Shown here piece by piece: positions 27,690 to 34,651 of a stretch of 64,000 nt of DNA. Both the position numbers and the translations under genes were made by a program. The notes beneath the pieces were generated by a model. The model worked only from the letters and a program-made list of their open reading frames with translations. It did not search any database and was not told the origin of the DNA. The stretch comes from Micromonospora peucetia. Its GTDB lineage: Bacteria; Actinomycetota; Actinomycetes; Mycobacteriales; Micromonosporaceae. The DNA is taken from positions 2,790,001 through 2,854,000 of the forward strand of contig NZ_FMIC01000002.1 of assembly GCF_900091625.1 (NCBI RefSeq), in the 5' to 3' direction. Position 1 is the stretch's first letter; each line of letters opens with the position of its first letter.

Positions 27690-28106
27690 ACCGGCCCGGC
27701 GGCAGTCGCAGCGCTTCCGGTTGCCGCAGGTGCGCTTGCGGACGACGCGGACGTGGACCGGTCCGAAGGATGGGGCGGTGAAGGTGGCGAACACGGCTGG
27801 ATGTGAGGCGACGGTTTCGGGGACGCCCTTGCCGCCGACGAGGCCGGCACGCGGGAGCTGGTAGGCGTCGCGTTGGTAGGTGTGGGCGCAGGACGGGCAG
27901 ACTGTGGCCGCAGGCGGTGTAGACGGCGGCGTCGGGCATGGCGTCGGTATACCGCTGATCGAGAACCCGGCCGGTGTTCTGCTCGACGGTGAGGAGTTGG
28001 CCGGCGAGGGGCGGACGGGGCGGGTGCAGCCGGCGGCGGCTCGGACGTGTTCCAGCCAGCCGAAGTAGTCCGGCCGGGTGGCGCGGGTGAAGGCGGGCCG
28101 CCGGTT
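27690..28106 (-). pseudogene. RepSA-type replication initiator relic (AICE/plasmid)
   Basis: On the minus strand, three frame-shifted blocks line up with the RepSA family of actinomycete integrative elements: RATRPDYFGWLEHVRAAAGC, then LAGQLLTVEQNTGRVLDQRY in another frame up to AVYTACG, then back in the first frame VCPSCAHTYQRDAYQL, TVASHPAVFATFTAPSFGPV and RKRTCGNRKRCDC. The CPSC, FATFTAPSFG and CxxxxRCxC features are diagnostic as I know the family. At least two frameshifts and missing N- and C-termini make it a pseudogene. It marks a former integrative element. Confidence 0.8.
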
Positions 28107-28110
28107 CAGG

Positions 28111-28473
28111 TCACCAGCCCGGCGATGGCGCCCCCTGCCGGCGGGCGGCCTCGACTAGCCGCACCAGGTACGCCGCCGCCGTCTTTACCTGTCTGGTGTC
28201 GCCGGGCAGGATCAGGCTGCCCACGTGGGCACCCCAACCGGGCGAGACGTTGTACTTTGTGCCGTTGATGGTCAGCGCGACGGCTTGGCCCCTCGTGAAG
28301 CGGACCGGCGCAACCGTGATGGCGGCCAGCGGCGCGTGGTCAATCAGTTGCCGGTTGCTTCCCAGCAGGCGGAGCACGCCTTGCTCGACAACCACGTAAC
28401 CGTGTTGGGCCAACGGGAGCAGCCCTCGCCCGATTTGCACCTGATCGAAGACGATGGGTTCGTTCGTCGTCAC
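28111..28473 (-). CDS. Hypothetical protein, possible PH-like fold
   Basis: A protein of 120 residues from a GTG preceded by GAGGGGG. It has alternating hydrophobic residues suggesting beta strands (LAQHGYVVVEQGVLRLLG, LAAITVAPVRFTRG, AVALTINGTKYNV) and a C-terminal helix (TAAAYLVRLVEAARRQG), like a small PH or GRAM-type domain. It ends directly against the truncated RepSA relic and may be cargo of the same element. No function assigned. Confidence 0.5.
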   Translation of the reverse strand: MTTNEPIVFDQVQIGRGLLPLAQHGYVVVEQGVLRLLGSNRQLIDHAPLAAITVAPVRFTRGQAVALTINGTKYNVSPGWGAHVGSLILPGDTRQVKTAAAYLVRLVEAARRQGAPSPGW

Positions 28474-28718
28474 CGTACTGCGCCCCCTCGGAATGCCATG
28501 CCCATGACACCGGCAATACTTGCGATCTTGCCTCATCTTCACAACGGTGCCACCCGACACAGGCGTCGCCACCAGCGCGAAGCATCTGGTGAGACGCGAG
28601 TGTCAAGCATCTTCCGTGACAGGACACCGCCGGCTGCCGGCAATGTCGGGCTTCACTTGATGGATTACGGATCGGTGTCAGATGCTGGGTGGACACGTCC
28701 GGCTAGACGATCTTCGGT

Positions 28719-29258
28719 TCAGTTGGTGATGGGCGTGGTAACCCACCAGCCGGGTCTCTCCTCGTGCCAGGTCAGTTGGCCTGTGTAGTTCCAGTGCCTG
28801 CGGAGGTGGTCGAGGAGGTCTTGTTGGGCGGTCTCGATGGGTGCGTCTGGTGGTGTGTCGGGTAGGTCGCCGCATCCGATGGCTTCTGGTGTTTCCCAGA
28901 CCGAGATCCGCCACCGTTCGGGCGTCCGATGGAGCAGGACCTGTTGGACGACCCTGTTCATGACGGAACCCCTGTCTGTTGCCTGTCGCGGCGGTTCGGG
29001 TTTGCGGACTTTGAATCTAGCGACGCTCTTGGTGGTGGTGTGGGGCACCTCCATCAGTTCCTGGTCGTCGTCCTGGATGCAGAAGGTGGTGTCGGCGGCT
29101 TCGACGGTCAGCGTCGCTCCGGCGTAGCGAATGCCGGCGGCTTGGGAGCCGCGCAGAGCTAGGAAGTCCGCGAACCTGACTGGTGCGGCGACAGTTCGCT
29201 GGGGTGTTGACGGCGTTGGTGGGACAGGTCGGTGTGGTGGTGGGCGCCGGGGTGGCAT
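28719..29258 (-). CDS. Hypothetical protein overlapping the CDF gene end, start uncertain
   Basis: An open frame of 179 codons. The credible part begins near VRFADFLALRGSQAAG and continues to WWVTTPITN; it is hydrophilic and unrecognised. The first 30 residues are Pro/Arg-rich and overlap the end of the CDF transporter by 100 bp on the same strand, so either the true start is lost or it is a fragment joined by deletion. The 245 bp between it and 28473 hold no gene I can support. Confidence 0.4.
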   Translation of the reverse strand: MPPRRPPPHRPVPPTPSTPQRTVAAPVRFADFLALRGSQAAGIRYAGATLTVEAADTTFCIQDDDQELMEVPHTTTKSVARFKVRKPEPPRQATDRGSVMNRVVQQVLLHRTPERWRISVWETPEAIGCGDLPDTPPDAPIETAQQDLLDHLRRHWNYTGQLTWHEERPGWWVTTPITN

Positions 29259-30301
29259 TCCGGATCGGTGTGGACAGTGGCGCTGGTGAGTCGGGGTACG
29301 GCGTGGGTGAGTTGGTGTTCGGCGTCAGCGGCGATCTCGTGGGCGGCGACGAGGCTGAGGTGGGTGTCCACGACGAGTTCGGCTTCGGCGTGGAGGCGGT
29401 GGCCGATCCAGCGGAGCCGGACCGTGGTGACGTCGCGGACCCCATCGACGGCGCGCAGCGTGGTTTCGGCTTGGTCAACAAGGGCGGGGTCGATGGCGTC
29501 CATGAGTCGGCGGTAGACCTCGCGGGCGGCGTCCTTGAGGACGAACGTGATGGCGGCGGCGATGGCCAGGCCAACGACCGGGTCGGCCCAGCGCCAGCCG
29601 AGGGCGGCCCCGGTGGCGGCGAGAAGTACGGCGAGGGAGGTATAGCCGTCGGTGCGAGCGTGCAGACCGTCGGCGACCAGGGCGGCGGAGCCGATGCGTC
29701 GGCCGACGCGGATGCGGTAGCGGGCGACCAGCTCGTTGCCGATGAAGCCGACGAGGCCGGCGGCGGCCACCCAGGGTAGGTGGGTCACCTCGGCCGGGTG
29801 CAGCAGTCGGGCGACAGCGGTCCAGGCGGCGGCGACGGCGGACGCGGCGATGACGGCGACGATGATGATGCCGGCGATGTCTTCGGCGCGGCCGTAGCCG
29901 TAGGTGTAGGCGCGCGTAGCGGCACGGCGGCCGAGTATGAAGGCGATTGCCAGAGGTACGGCGGTGAGGGCGTCGGCGACGTTGTGCAGGGTGTCGCCGA
30001 GCAGGGCGACTGAGCCGGACAGCACGACGATGACGGCTTGGGCGACGGCGGTGATCCCTAGGCCGACGAGTGAGATCCACAGGGCGCGTAGGCCCTCACG
30101 GGAGGACTCCAACGCCGGGTCGATCTTCGCGCGGGAGTCGTGCGAGTGGGGGACGAGCGCGTGGGTCAGTCGATGCCACGAGGCGGCGAGCCGGCCCCCG
30201 TGGTGATGCCCGTGATCGTGCGGGTGGTCGTGGTCGTGGTCGTGCCCGCTCGGATGGTCGTCACCGTGACCGTGACCGTGACCGTTCACCGCGTCTCCCA
30301 A
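29159..30301 (-). CDS. Cation diffusion facilitator (Zn/Co-type metal exporter)
   Basis: A protein of 380 residues. A histidine-rich N-terminus (HGHGHGDD, HDHDHDHPHDHGHHHGG) precedes six membrane helices with metal sites HNVAD in helix 2 and HARTD in helix 5, the HxxxD/HxxxD pair of zinc or cobalt exporters. A cytoplasmic domain follows (VRDVTTVRLRWIGHRLHAEAELVVD). It removes excess metal by proton exchange. The C-terminus (after HTDPE) looks altered. It is divergent from an ArsR regulator 50 bp away that likely controls it. Confidence 0.88.
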   Translation of the reverse strand: MGDAVNGHGHGHGDDHPSGHDHDHDHPHDHGHHHGGRLAASWHRLTHALVPHSHDSRAKIDPALESSREGLRALWISLVGLGITAVAQAVIVVLSGSVALLGDTLHNVADALTAVPLAIAFILGRRAATRAYTYGYGRAEDIAGIIIVAVIAASAVAAAWTAVARLLHPAEVTHLPWVAAAGLVGFIGNELVARYRIRVGRRIGSAALVADGLHARTDGYTSLAVLLAATGAALGWRWADPVVGLAIAAAITFVLKDAAREVYRRLMDAIDPALVDQAETTLRAVDGVRDVTTVRLRWIGHRLHAEAELVVDTHLSLVAAHEIAADAEHQLTHAVPRLTSATVHTDPECHPGAHHHTDLSHQRRQHPSELSPHQSGSRTS

Positions 30302-30343
30302 CGTCGCTTATGGCATCGCGGACCGGTATCCCCGAAGGCGGCG

Positions 30344-30370
30344 ATAATATGTGCTCATGTATGCACGCGA
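30344..30370. promoter_or_regulatory. Candidate ArsR/CzrA-type operator between the CDF and ArsR genes
   Basis: The 50-bp divergent gap contains AATATGTGCTCATGTATGCA with outer arms GTGC-N8-GCAC at 30351-30366. The AT-rich ATATG...CAT character resembles operators of SmtB/ArsR metal sensors. It overlaps the start of the regulator gene, so binding would block both directions. Inferred from position and partial symmetry. Confidence 0.4.
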
Positions 30371-30716
30371 CAATGGTGCAGGTGCCGGTAACCTGCAACA
30401 ACGCCTACCTGTCGACAGCCACGTTGAGGCAGCAACCGAGATGTTGCGGATGCTCGCGGACGGCACGCGGCTGCGGTTGATGTGGCTGCTGGTCGACGGG
30501 GAGCATGACGTGACGGCGCTGGTGGCGGCGCTGGGAGTGGCGCGGCCGGCGGTGTCACAGCACCTGGGCAAGCTGCGGCTCGCAGGGCTTGTCGCGGTGC
30601 GGCGCGACGGCCGACGCGCGTTGTACAGCGCCCGGGGAGGTCACGTGCGTCGGCTGGTGACTGAGGTTATGCATGCCGCGTCACACCGCGTGGCGGGCAT
30701 CCCCGAACACGACTGA
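30357..30716 (+). CDS. ArsR/SmtB-family metal-responsive repressor
   Basis: A protein of 119 residues (ATG at MYARDNG; a GTG two codons earlier is possible). The winged-helix core reads MLADGTRLRLMWLLVDGEHDVTALVAAL then ARPAVSQHLGKLRLAGLVAVRRDGRRALY. The last helix has histidines in HVRRLVTEVMHAASH, like the alpha-5 zinc/nickel site of CzrA and NmtR. No thiol metal site is seen. It probably releases the CDF promoter when metal is high. Confidence 0.88.
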   Translation: MYARDNGAGAGNLQQRLPVDSHVEAATEMLRMLADGTRLRLMWLLVDGEHDVTALVAALGVARPAVSQHLGKLRLAGLVAVRRDGRRALYSARGGHVRRLVTEVMHAASHRVAGIPEHD

Positions 30717-31006
30717 CCGCCCGGAGAAGCAGGGCATTACTCGACAAGGCTTGGAGCGGGGGTCGGCGAACCACTCGCGGGTGAACTGGCGGACCGTGTC
30801 GACATTGACCGTGTCGCACGCAACTGTGCGGTAGGCGTGCACAGCCTTGACCGTTTCGGTCTGATCCGTGGCGGAGCCACCTGTGACCCGGGCGACCGCC
30901 GTGCCTGGTCGTCCAGACGGAGCGCAGAACTCACAGGCCACTGGTGACGACGTCTGCCCAGGTGAGAAGGCGTGGCCGGCCCGATGACCAGGCCGGCCGG
31001 GCCTGC
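30717..31006. other. Gene-poor spacer between ArsR and yajQ
   Basis: Only a weak minus-strand frame (30681-30941, beginning MACEFCAPSGRP) is open. It overlaps the end of the ArsR gene, lacks a ribosome-binding site and matches nothing I know, so I do not call it a gene. Confidence 0.5.
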
Positions 31007-31501
31007 CTACCTGTAGTTGGTGAACTGGAGGGCGACGCCGAAGTCCTCGCCCTTGAGCAGCGCGATGACGGCCTGGAGGTCGTCCCTCTTCTTGCCGGTG
31101 ACCCGAAGCTGGTCGCCCTGGATCTGCGCCTGTACGCCCTTCGGGCCCTCGTCGCGGATCTTTTTGCTGATCGCCTTGGCCTTGTCCGAGTCGATGCCCT
31201 GGATCACCTTGCAGTCGACCTTGAAGATCTTGCCGGACGAACGCGGGTCGCCCGCGTCCAGCGACTTCAGCGAGATGTTCCGCTTGACCACCTTCTCCTT
31301 GAAGACATCCAGCGCCGCCCGCACCCGCTCCTCGGTCTCCGCCTGGAGGCTGATCGCCTCCTCGCCCGACCAGGAGATCTCGGCGCCGGTGCCCCGGAAG
31401 TCGAACCGCGTCGCGAGCTCCTTCTCCGTCTGGCGGAGAGCGTTGTCGACCTCCTGACGGTCGACCTTGCTCACGATGTCGAACGACGGGTTCGCTGCCA
31501 T
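31007..31501 (-). CDS. yajQ: YajQ-family nucleotide-binding protein
   Basis: A protein of 164 residues beginning [22 protein letters not shown] and ending [15 protein letters not shown], with [11 protein letters not shown] and [15 protein letters not shown] in between, a full-length YajQ. The family binds nucleotides; some members bind cyclic di-GMP and act in regulation. AGGAG lies 7 nt before the chosen ATG; another ATG two codons earlier is too close to it. Single gene. Confidence 0.95.
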   Translation of the reverse strand: MAANPSFDIVSKVDRQEVDNALRQTEKELATRFDFRGTGAEISWSGEEAISLQAETEERVRAALDVFKEKVVKRNISLKSLDAGDPRSSGKIFKVDCKVIQGIDSDKAKAISKKIRDEGPKGVQAQIQGDQLRVTGKKRDDLQAVIALLKGEDFGVALQFTNYR

Positions 31502-31649
31502 GCTCATGCTCCTGCTGTCCGGCGGTCTGTGGTCCTTCGTCCCCCGCTGACCAGCGGTACGACCCACTGACGGTACCCGCTTGCGCCGATGCGGGGGTGA
31601 GCCGCTATCCTTGCTTCCGCTGCCGCGTCACGACGCGGTGGGGTGCCCT

Positions 31650-31733
31650 GGCGGGTTGCCCGAGCGGCCAATGGGAGCGGACTGTAAATCCGTCGCGAAA
31701 GCTACAGAGGTTCGAATCCTCTACCCGCCACCA
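31650..31733 (+). tRNA. tRNA-Tyr (anticodon GTA)
   Basis: Acceptor stem GGCGGGT (31650-31656) pairs with ACCCGCC (31723-31729). The anticodon loop reads CTGTAAA with GTA, and the long variable arm is as expected for bacterial tRNA-Tyr. T-loop GGTTCGAATCC. CCA is encoded (31731-31733). Integrase relics lie just downstream, so it is a likely attB site for integrative elements. Confidence 0.95.
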
Positions 31734-31742
31734 GGCAATGGC

Positions 31743-31780
31743 AAGGCCTCTGAACTGCGAAAACGCGGATCAGAGGCCTT
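31743..31780 (+). terminator. Hairpin terminator after tRNA-Tyr
   Basis: AAGGCCTCTGA (31743-31753) is the exact reverse complement of TCAGAGGCCTT (31770-31780). The loop can pair further as CTGCG-aaaa-CGCGG. Confidence 0.65.
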
Positions 31781-31852
31781 CGTCGTCTCCGTCTGTTACT
31801 GACCCTCGTTGCCCCTGGTCGACTGGCTGATCGGGCACGCAGCGGGCACGAA

Positions 31853-32041
31853 CGGGCGCTGACCGAATCGCAAGTCGCCTCGCCGCTCGTCCGCCGTCCC
31901 TACGACCTGCGGCATGCGGCGGCCTCGCTCTGGCTGAATGCCGGCGTCCCGCCGACCGAGGTTGCCCGGCGCCTGGGCCACGGCGTCGCCGTCCTGCTCC
32001 GCGTCTACGCCAACTGCATCGACGGGGAGACGACACCATGA
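31853..32041 (+). pseudogene. Integrase 3'-end relic 1 (tyrosine recombinase)
   Basis: About 62 codons of a phage/AICE-type integrase C-terminus: RALTESQVASPLVRR, PYDLRHAAASLWLNAG (catalytic R and H of the RHR box), EVARRLGHGVAVLLRVYANC with the catalytic tyrosine. Compared with relic 2 one G is missing in GACGGGGAG, so the frame ends early at TGA instead of reading MNDKIGDAL. No N-terminal integrase domains precede it; it abuts the tRNA-Tyr region. Confidence 0.85.
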
Positions 32042-32081
32042 ACGACAAGATCGGCGACGCCCTCGGATGAGCGTCCATGGT

Positions 32082-32603
32082 TCAGCCGTTCTCGGGGGTG
32101 GTGCCGCCGATCAAGCGTCGAGCCTCAGCGATCACCTCCGCGTCGACCTCCTCAGCCGCCGCGGTTGGGTACTCCTGCCCGTCGTCGACGACGGCCTCGA
32201 CGTATTCGTAGGTGTTGTCGAGACCGATGAGTTCCCCCGCCAGGGGAGTTCCATCCCAGGTGATGAACCTGGATGCCCAGGACGTGAGGTCCCGGGGTGT
32301 GATGGTCTGTGCGAGCAGTTGGCGGGCCATGATCTGGACGGCTTCCTCTTCACCTCCTTGGCTTCCCTCCCGGTAGTAGGTCAGGGAGAGTTCTACGAGT
32401 CCGCCTTCGAGCCAACGGCGCAACTCGTCACTCTCGCTGCCTCGGGCCGGCGAGACGCCTGCCAGGATCCGAAGGGTTGGGCTGTCTACGCCTGCAACGA
32501 GGCAGTCACAGGCTGCCGCGATCACGTCGGCCGCCGTATTCGATCCGACGCTCCAGAGGATGGCGGCGTCCTGGAGGCGGGTGAGGGCATCCTCGCTGTG
32601 CAT
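32082..32603 (-). CDS. Unrecognised acidic protein between two integrase relics
   Basis: A protein of 173 residues from the ATG at MHSEDALTRLQDAA; the frame stays open further upstream through relic 2. It is acidic and mostly helical, with YYREGSQGGEEEAVQIMARQLL and the aromatic stretch LTSWASRFITWDG, and ends EARRLIGGTTPENG. Composition resembles small immunity or accessory proteins carried by integrative elements, but I do not recognise a family. It is convergent to the relics on either side. Confidence 0.55.
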   Translation of the reverse strand: MHSEDALTRLQDAAILWSVGSNTAADVIAAACDCLVAGVDSPTLRILAGVSPARGSESDELRRWLEGGLVELSLTYYREGSQGGEEEAVQIMARQLLAQTITPRDLTSWASRFITWDGTPLAGELIGLDNTYEYVEAVVDDGQEYPTAAAEEVDAEVIAEARRLIGGTTPENG

Positions 32604-32670
32604 CGGTACATGGTCCGCTGCCAAAGCCGGCGTTGTCGCCGAGATATCCGCCGCCGGGTGGATGTGTCCA

Positions 32671-32798
32671 GCGTCCCGCCGACCGAGGGCGCCCGACGCC
32701 TCGGCCACGGCGTCGCCGTCCTGCTCCGCATCTACGCCAACTGCATCAACGGGGGAGACGACACTATGAACGACAAGATCGGCGAGGCGTTCGCTTGA
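32671..32798 (+). pseudogene. Integrase 3'-end relic 2
   Basis: Repeats the last 42 codons of relic 1 at roughly 90 percent nucleotide identity by eye: VPPTEGARRLGHGVAVLL, RIYANCINGGDDTMNDKIGE, then the stop. Here the reading frame to the integrase end is intact. The upstream part of the gene is missing. It overlaps the 5' flank of the minus-strand gene at 32603. Confidence 0.8.
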
Positions 32799-32818
32799 GT
32801 CGACTGATACTGGGAAAC

Positions 32819-33076
32819 ATGGATCATGATGAGGCTCGGGAACTGGCTACGGCTGAGTTCATCAGCCGGATGGGCGCAGGCAAGCCCCGAGGTAGGTTCC
32901 GAATCGACGACTGGCAGATCTCCGAGCCGTACGAAGATGAGGTGTGGGGGCTCAACGGAGGCCAGCGCTGCCTCATCATCGACTTCGTTCCACAGGGTGA
33001 GGTGGAGGCTCGGGGTCACTTCAAGCTCAGCATGGCGGTTGATCCGGACACTGGCGTAGTCGACATGCTCCGATAG
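32819..33076 (+). CDS. Unrecognised small protein after relic 2
   Basis: A protein of 85 residues starting at ATG (MDHDEARELATAEFISRMG), 20 bp after the integrase relic stop. It has a helical N-terminus and then alternating beta-like segments (RFRIDDWQISEP, CLIIDFVPQGEVEARGHFKLSMAVDPDTG). The layout resembles small NTF2- or DUF-type immunity proteins, but no motif fixes a family. GC at third positions is lower than in core genes. Confidence 0.5.
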   Translation: MDHDEARELATAEFISRMGAGKPRGRFRIDDWQISEPYEDEVWGLNGGQRCLIIDFVPQGEVEARGHFKLSMAVDPDTGVVDMLR

Positions 33077-33096
33077 CAGGAGCCGTCGGGCAGCGC

Positions 33097-33113
33097 GACA
33101 AGATCGGCGACGC
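33097..33113 (+). repeat. Third copy of the integrase-end segment GACAAGATCGGCGACGC
   Basis: The 17-mer is identical to relic 1 (32044-32060) and differs by one base from relic 2 (32772-32788). It lies directly between two small genes, like the other copies, and only this tail remains of the integrase. Confidence 0.65.
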
Positions 33114-33126
33114 GCGCGATTGACGC

Positions 33127-33462
33127 TTGTCTCACTTCCTTCTGATTGCCGATCGGCGCACTCTGGCCCTCGTGAACATCTTCACTGCCCTGGTTGCTGT
33201 GGGCATCCACCTGTGGCTTCCGATTTCGATCATGGCCGCCGTGATCGCAGTGACGGTACTGCTGGCTTGGGCTGCTGTTTCTCCGCCCGAGGGCACACCG
33301 TTGGAGTGGCTACGCGTAGCGAGACGGACGGTCCGAAGGCGGGAGAAACGCCCGGCGCTCCAACGGCTGCGAAATGGTGCCGCCCAGTCGCCCGTCGACC
33401 CGGTGCCGGGAGCGCCCTTCAGCGATGCCCGCGACGTGTGGCCGAGGCCGCCCGACCACTGA
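33127..33462 (+). CDS. Small membrane protein in the relic zone
   Basis: A protein of 111 residues starting at TTG (or the GTG at VNIFTALVA). Two close hydrophobic segments, LVNIFTALVAVGIHLWLPISIM and AAVIAVTVLLAWAAV, are followed by a basic tail (RVARRTVRRREKRPALQR) and a Pro-rich end. It could be a spread-type (Spd) protein left from an AICE, but that is only a guess from size and context. Confidence 0.4.
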   Translation: MSHFLLIADRRTLALVNIFTALVAVGIHLWLPISIMAAVIAVTVLLAWAAVSPPEGTPLEWLRVARRTVRRREKRPALQRLRNGAAQSPVDPVPGAPFSDARDVWPRPPDH

Positions 33463-33570
33463 GGAACCGCGGATGCGTGGGCGTGGGCAGATGGCGGGCG
33501 GCCCGTCGGTCGAGTCGGTCGGGTCGGGAAAAACCGCATCGCCCTGGCTGCCCGGCTGAGATGAAGCTGC

Positions 33571-33879
33571 CTACTTCGCCGCCTGCATCGGCTGGCCGGT
33601 CAAGATGCTGTAGCCGACAGCAATCAAGATCATGACGCCGAGCACTGCGAAAGCTGCGCCAATCACCCGTTCCAGCAGGATGAAGCGCGCTAGACGCTCC
33701 TCGTGCGGGACGTCTGGTAGCCAGCGCCATGGCGGAACTCGTCCCAGCACGCTCGCGGTGGCCATCGACCGTCGCACGTGCCACTCCGTCACGCCGCGAT
33801 AGTTGGTGGCCAGGGCGACGCCTATGAGGCTCACAACAGGGCCGATGATGAACGCCGCCAGGACACGCCATGTCTCCAT
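33571..33879 (-). CDS. Small two-helix membrane protein
   Basis: A protein of 102 residues, ATG start. Helix 1 is LAAFIIGPVVSLIGVALA, then a basic loop with EWHVRRSM, and helix 2 is VIGAAFAVLGVMILIAVGYSIL. It resembles small uncharacterised actinobacterial membrane proteins. It is convergent with the neighbouring small gene and has no visible partner. Confidence 0.5.
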   Translation of the reverse strand: METWRVLAAFIIGPVVSLIGVALATNYRGVTEWHVRRSMATASVLGRVPPWRWLPDVPHEERLARFILLERVIGAAFAVLGVMILIAVGYSILTGQPMQAAK

Positions 33880-34457
33880 CAGACCCCCTTCGGCGCGTTC
33901 ACCGGATCGTAGTCGGAGCTCTCCCCAGGCGGCTGTCCCGAGCAGTGCATGCGCAACCCTGCCGACGACCTCGTCGGGTTCGAGAGCTGGCGTGCGGAGG
34001 TGTGGGGCTCACCGCCGCCAGGTCCCTGGTGACGAGCCTGCCCTCGGCACGAGCCGCGTCACGGGGCACCTCGACCTCGGCGTGTCGCCGTGGGGACGAA
34101 CGCGGTCGCTGGCGCGAACTCGTGCAAGAGCTTTGTCGGTCCCTCGTCAGAGCGCTGGCGTGCTGGCGCAGAACGAGTATGGTGGTCGATGTTCGGTCGA
34201 GCCGCATCCTCGGCGCGAGGAGACCGCTTTCCGACCTTCCCCGAATTGCGAGGAAGGTCGCATTCCGCAATGTGCGAAGTGCATGGTGGCCGCTCAGCCC
34301 CGTGATCAGGCGTCGGACGGGGGATCCCTGGGCCGAACGGCGGAACGTCACCGACGCTCGGCCCGGCGGTACACGCACCGCTTTTCTGGGTACCTGCTCT
34401 GTGGCACGATCGTGGAACCTCCACCATCCCCGTGACACTTCCCCCGCAGGAGCAAAC
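33880..34457. other. 578-bp stretch without a supported gene
   Basis: Several frames are open here only by GC bias; none has a ribosome-binding site or protein-like composition. Base composition is more even than in the core genome. It may be decayed element DNA. The last part (about 34400-34450) should contain the promoter of the small gene at 34458, but I cannot place it. Confidence 0.5.
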
Positions 34458-34601
34458 ATGTCTCGTCGAAAGCTCGGCCGGCTGCTTGGATCGCTTTTCG
34501 CGCTCGCCGCTCTCGCGAGCGGCGTCCTGGTCGGCGACCTCCAGGGTCTCGGTGACCTCCAGACCGCCGACGTCATCTGGAACATGCCCGCGCCTCGCTG
34601 A
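34458..34601 (+). CDS. Small signal-anchored peptide upstream of the GGDEF-EAL gene
   Basis: A protein of 47 residues starting at ATG with AGGAG 5 nt upstream: MSRRKLGRLLGSLFALAALA, then GVLVGDLQGLGDLQTADVIW. A basic start followed by one hydrophobic helix suggests a signal peptide or membrane anchor. Similar short proteins ending in a DVIWN-type motif are, from memory, common in actinobacteria, with no assigned function. It lies 50 bp before the cyclic-di-GMP gene and could share its transcript. Confidence 0.6.
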   Translation: MSRRKLGRLLGSLFALAALASGVLVGDLQGLGDLQTADVIWNMPAPR

Positions 34602-34651
34602 GCAACCACCGCTCGATGATGTGAACCGGCGGGCCGGTAAGGGGGCACGGG

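Noticed and set aside
30681..30941. Minus-strand ORF of 86 codons beginning MACEFCAPSGRP
   Set aside because: Overlaps the ArsR gene end, lacks a ribosome-binding site and has no recognisable family.
31938..32798. A 286-codon frame spanning relic 1 to relic 2
   Set aside because: The frame joins the two integrase ends only by crossing the antisense of the gene at 32082-32603; it is an accident of open frame.
33870..34601. A 243-codon frame ending in the small peptide
   Set aside because: Only the last 47 codons follow a ribosome-binding site and look like protein; the rest is Arg/Ser-rich non-coding translation.
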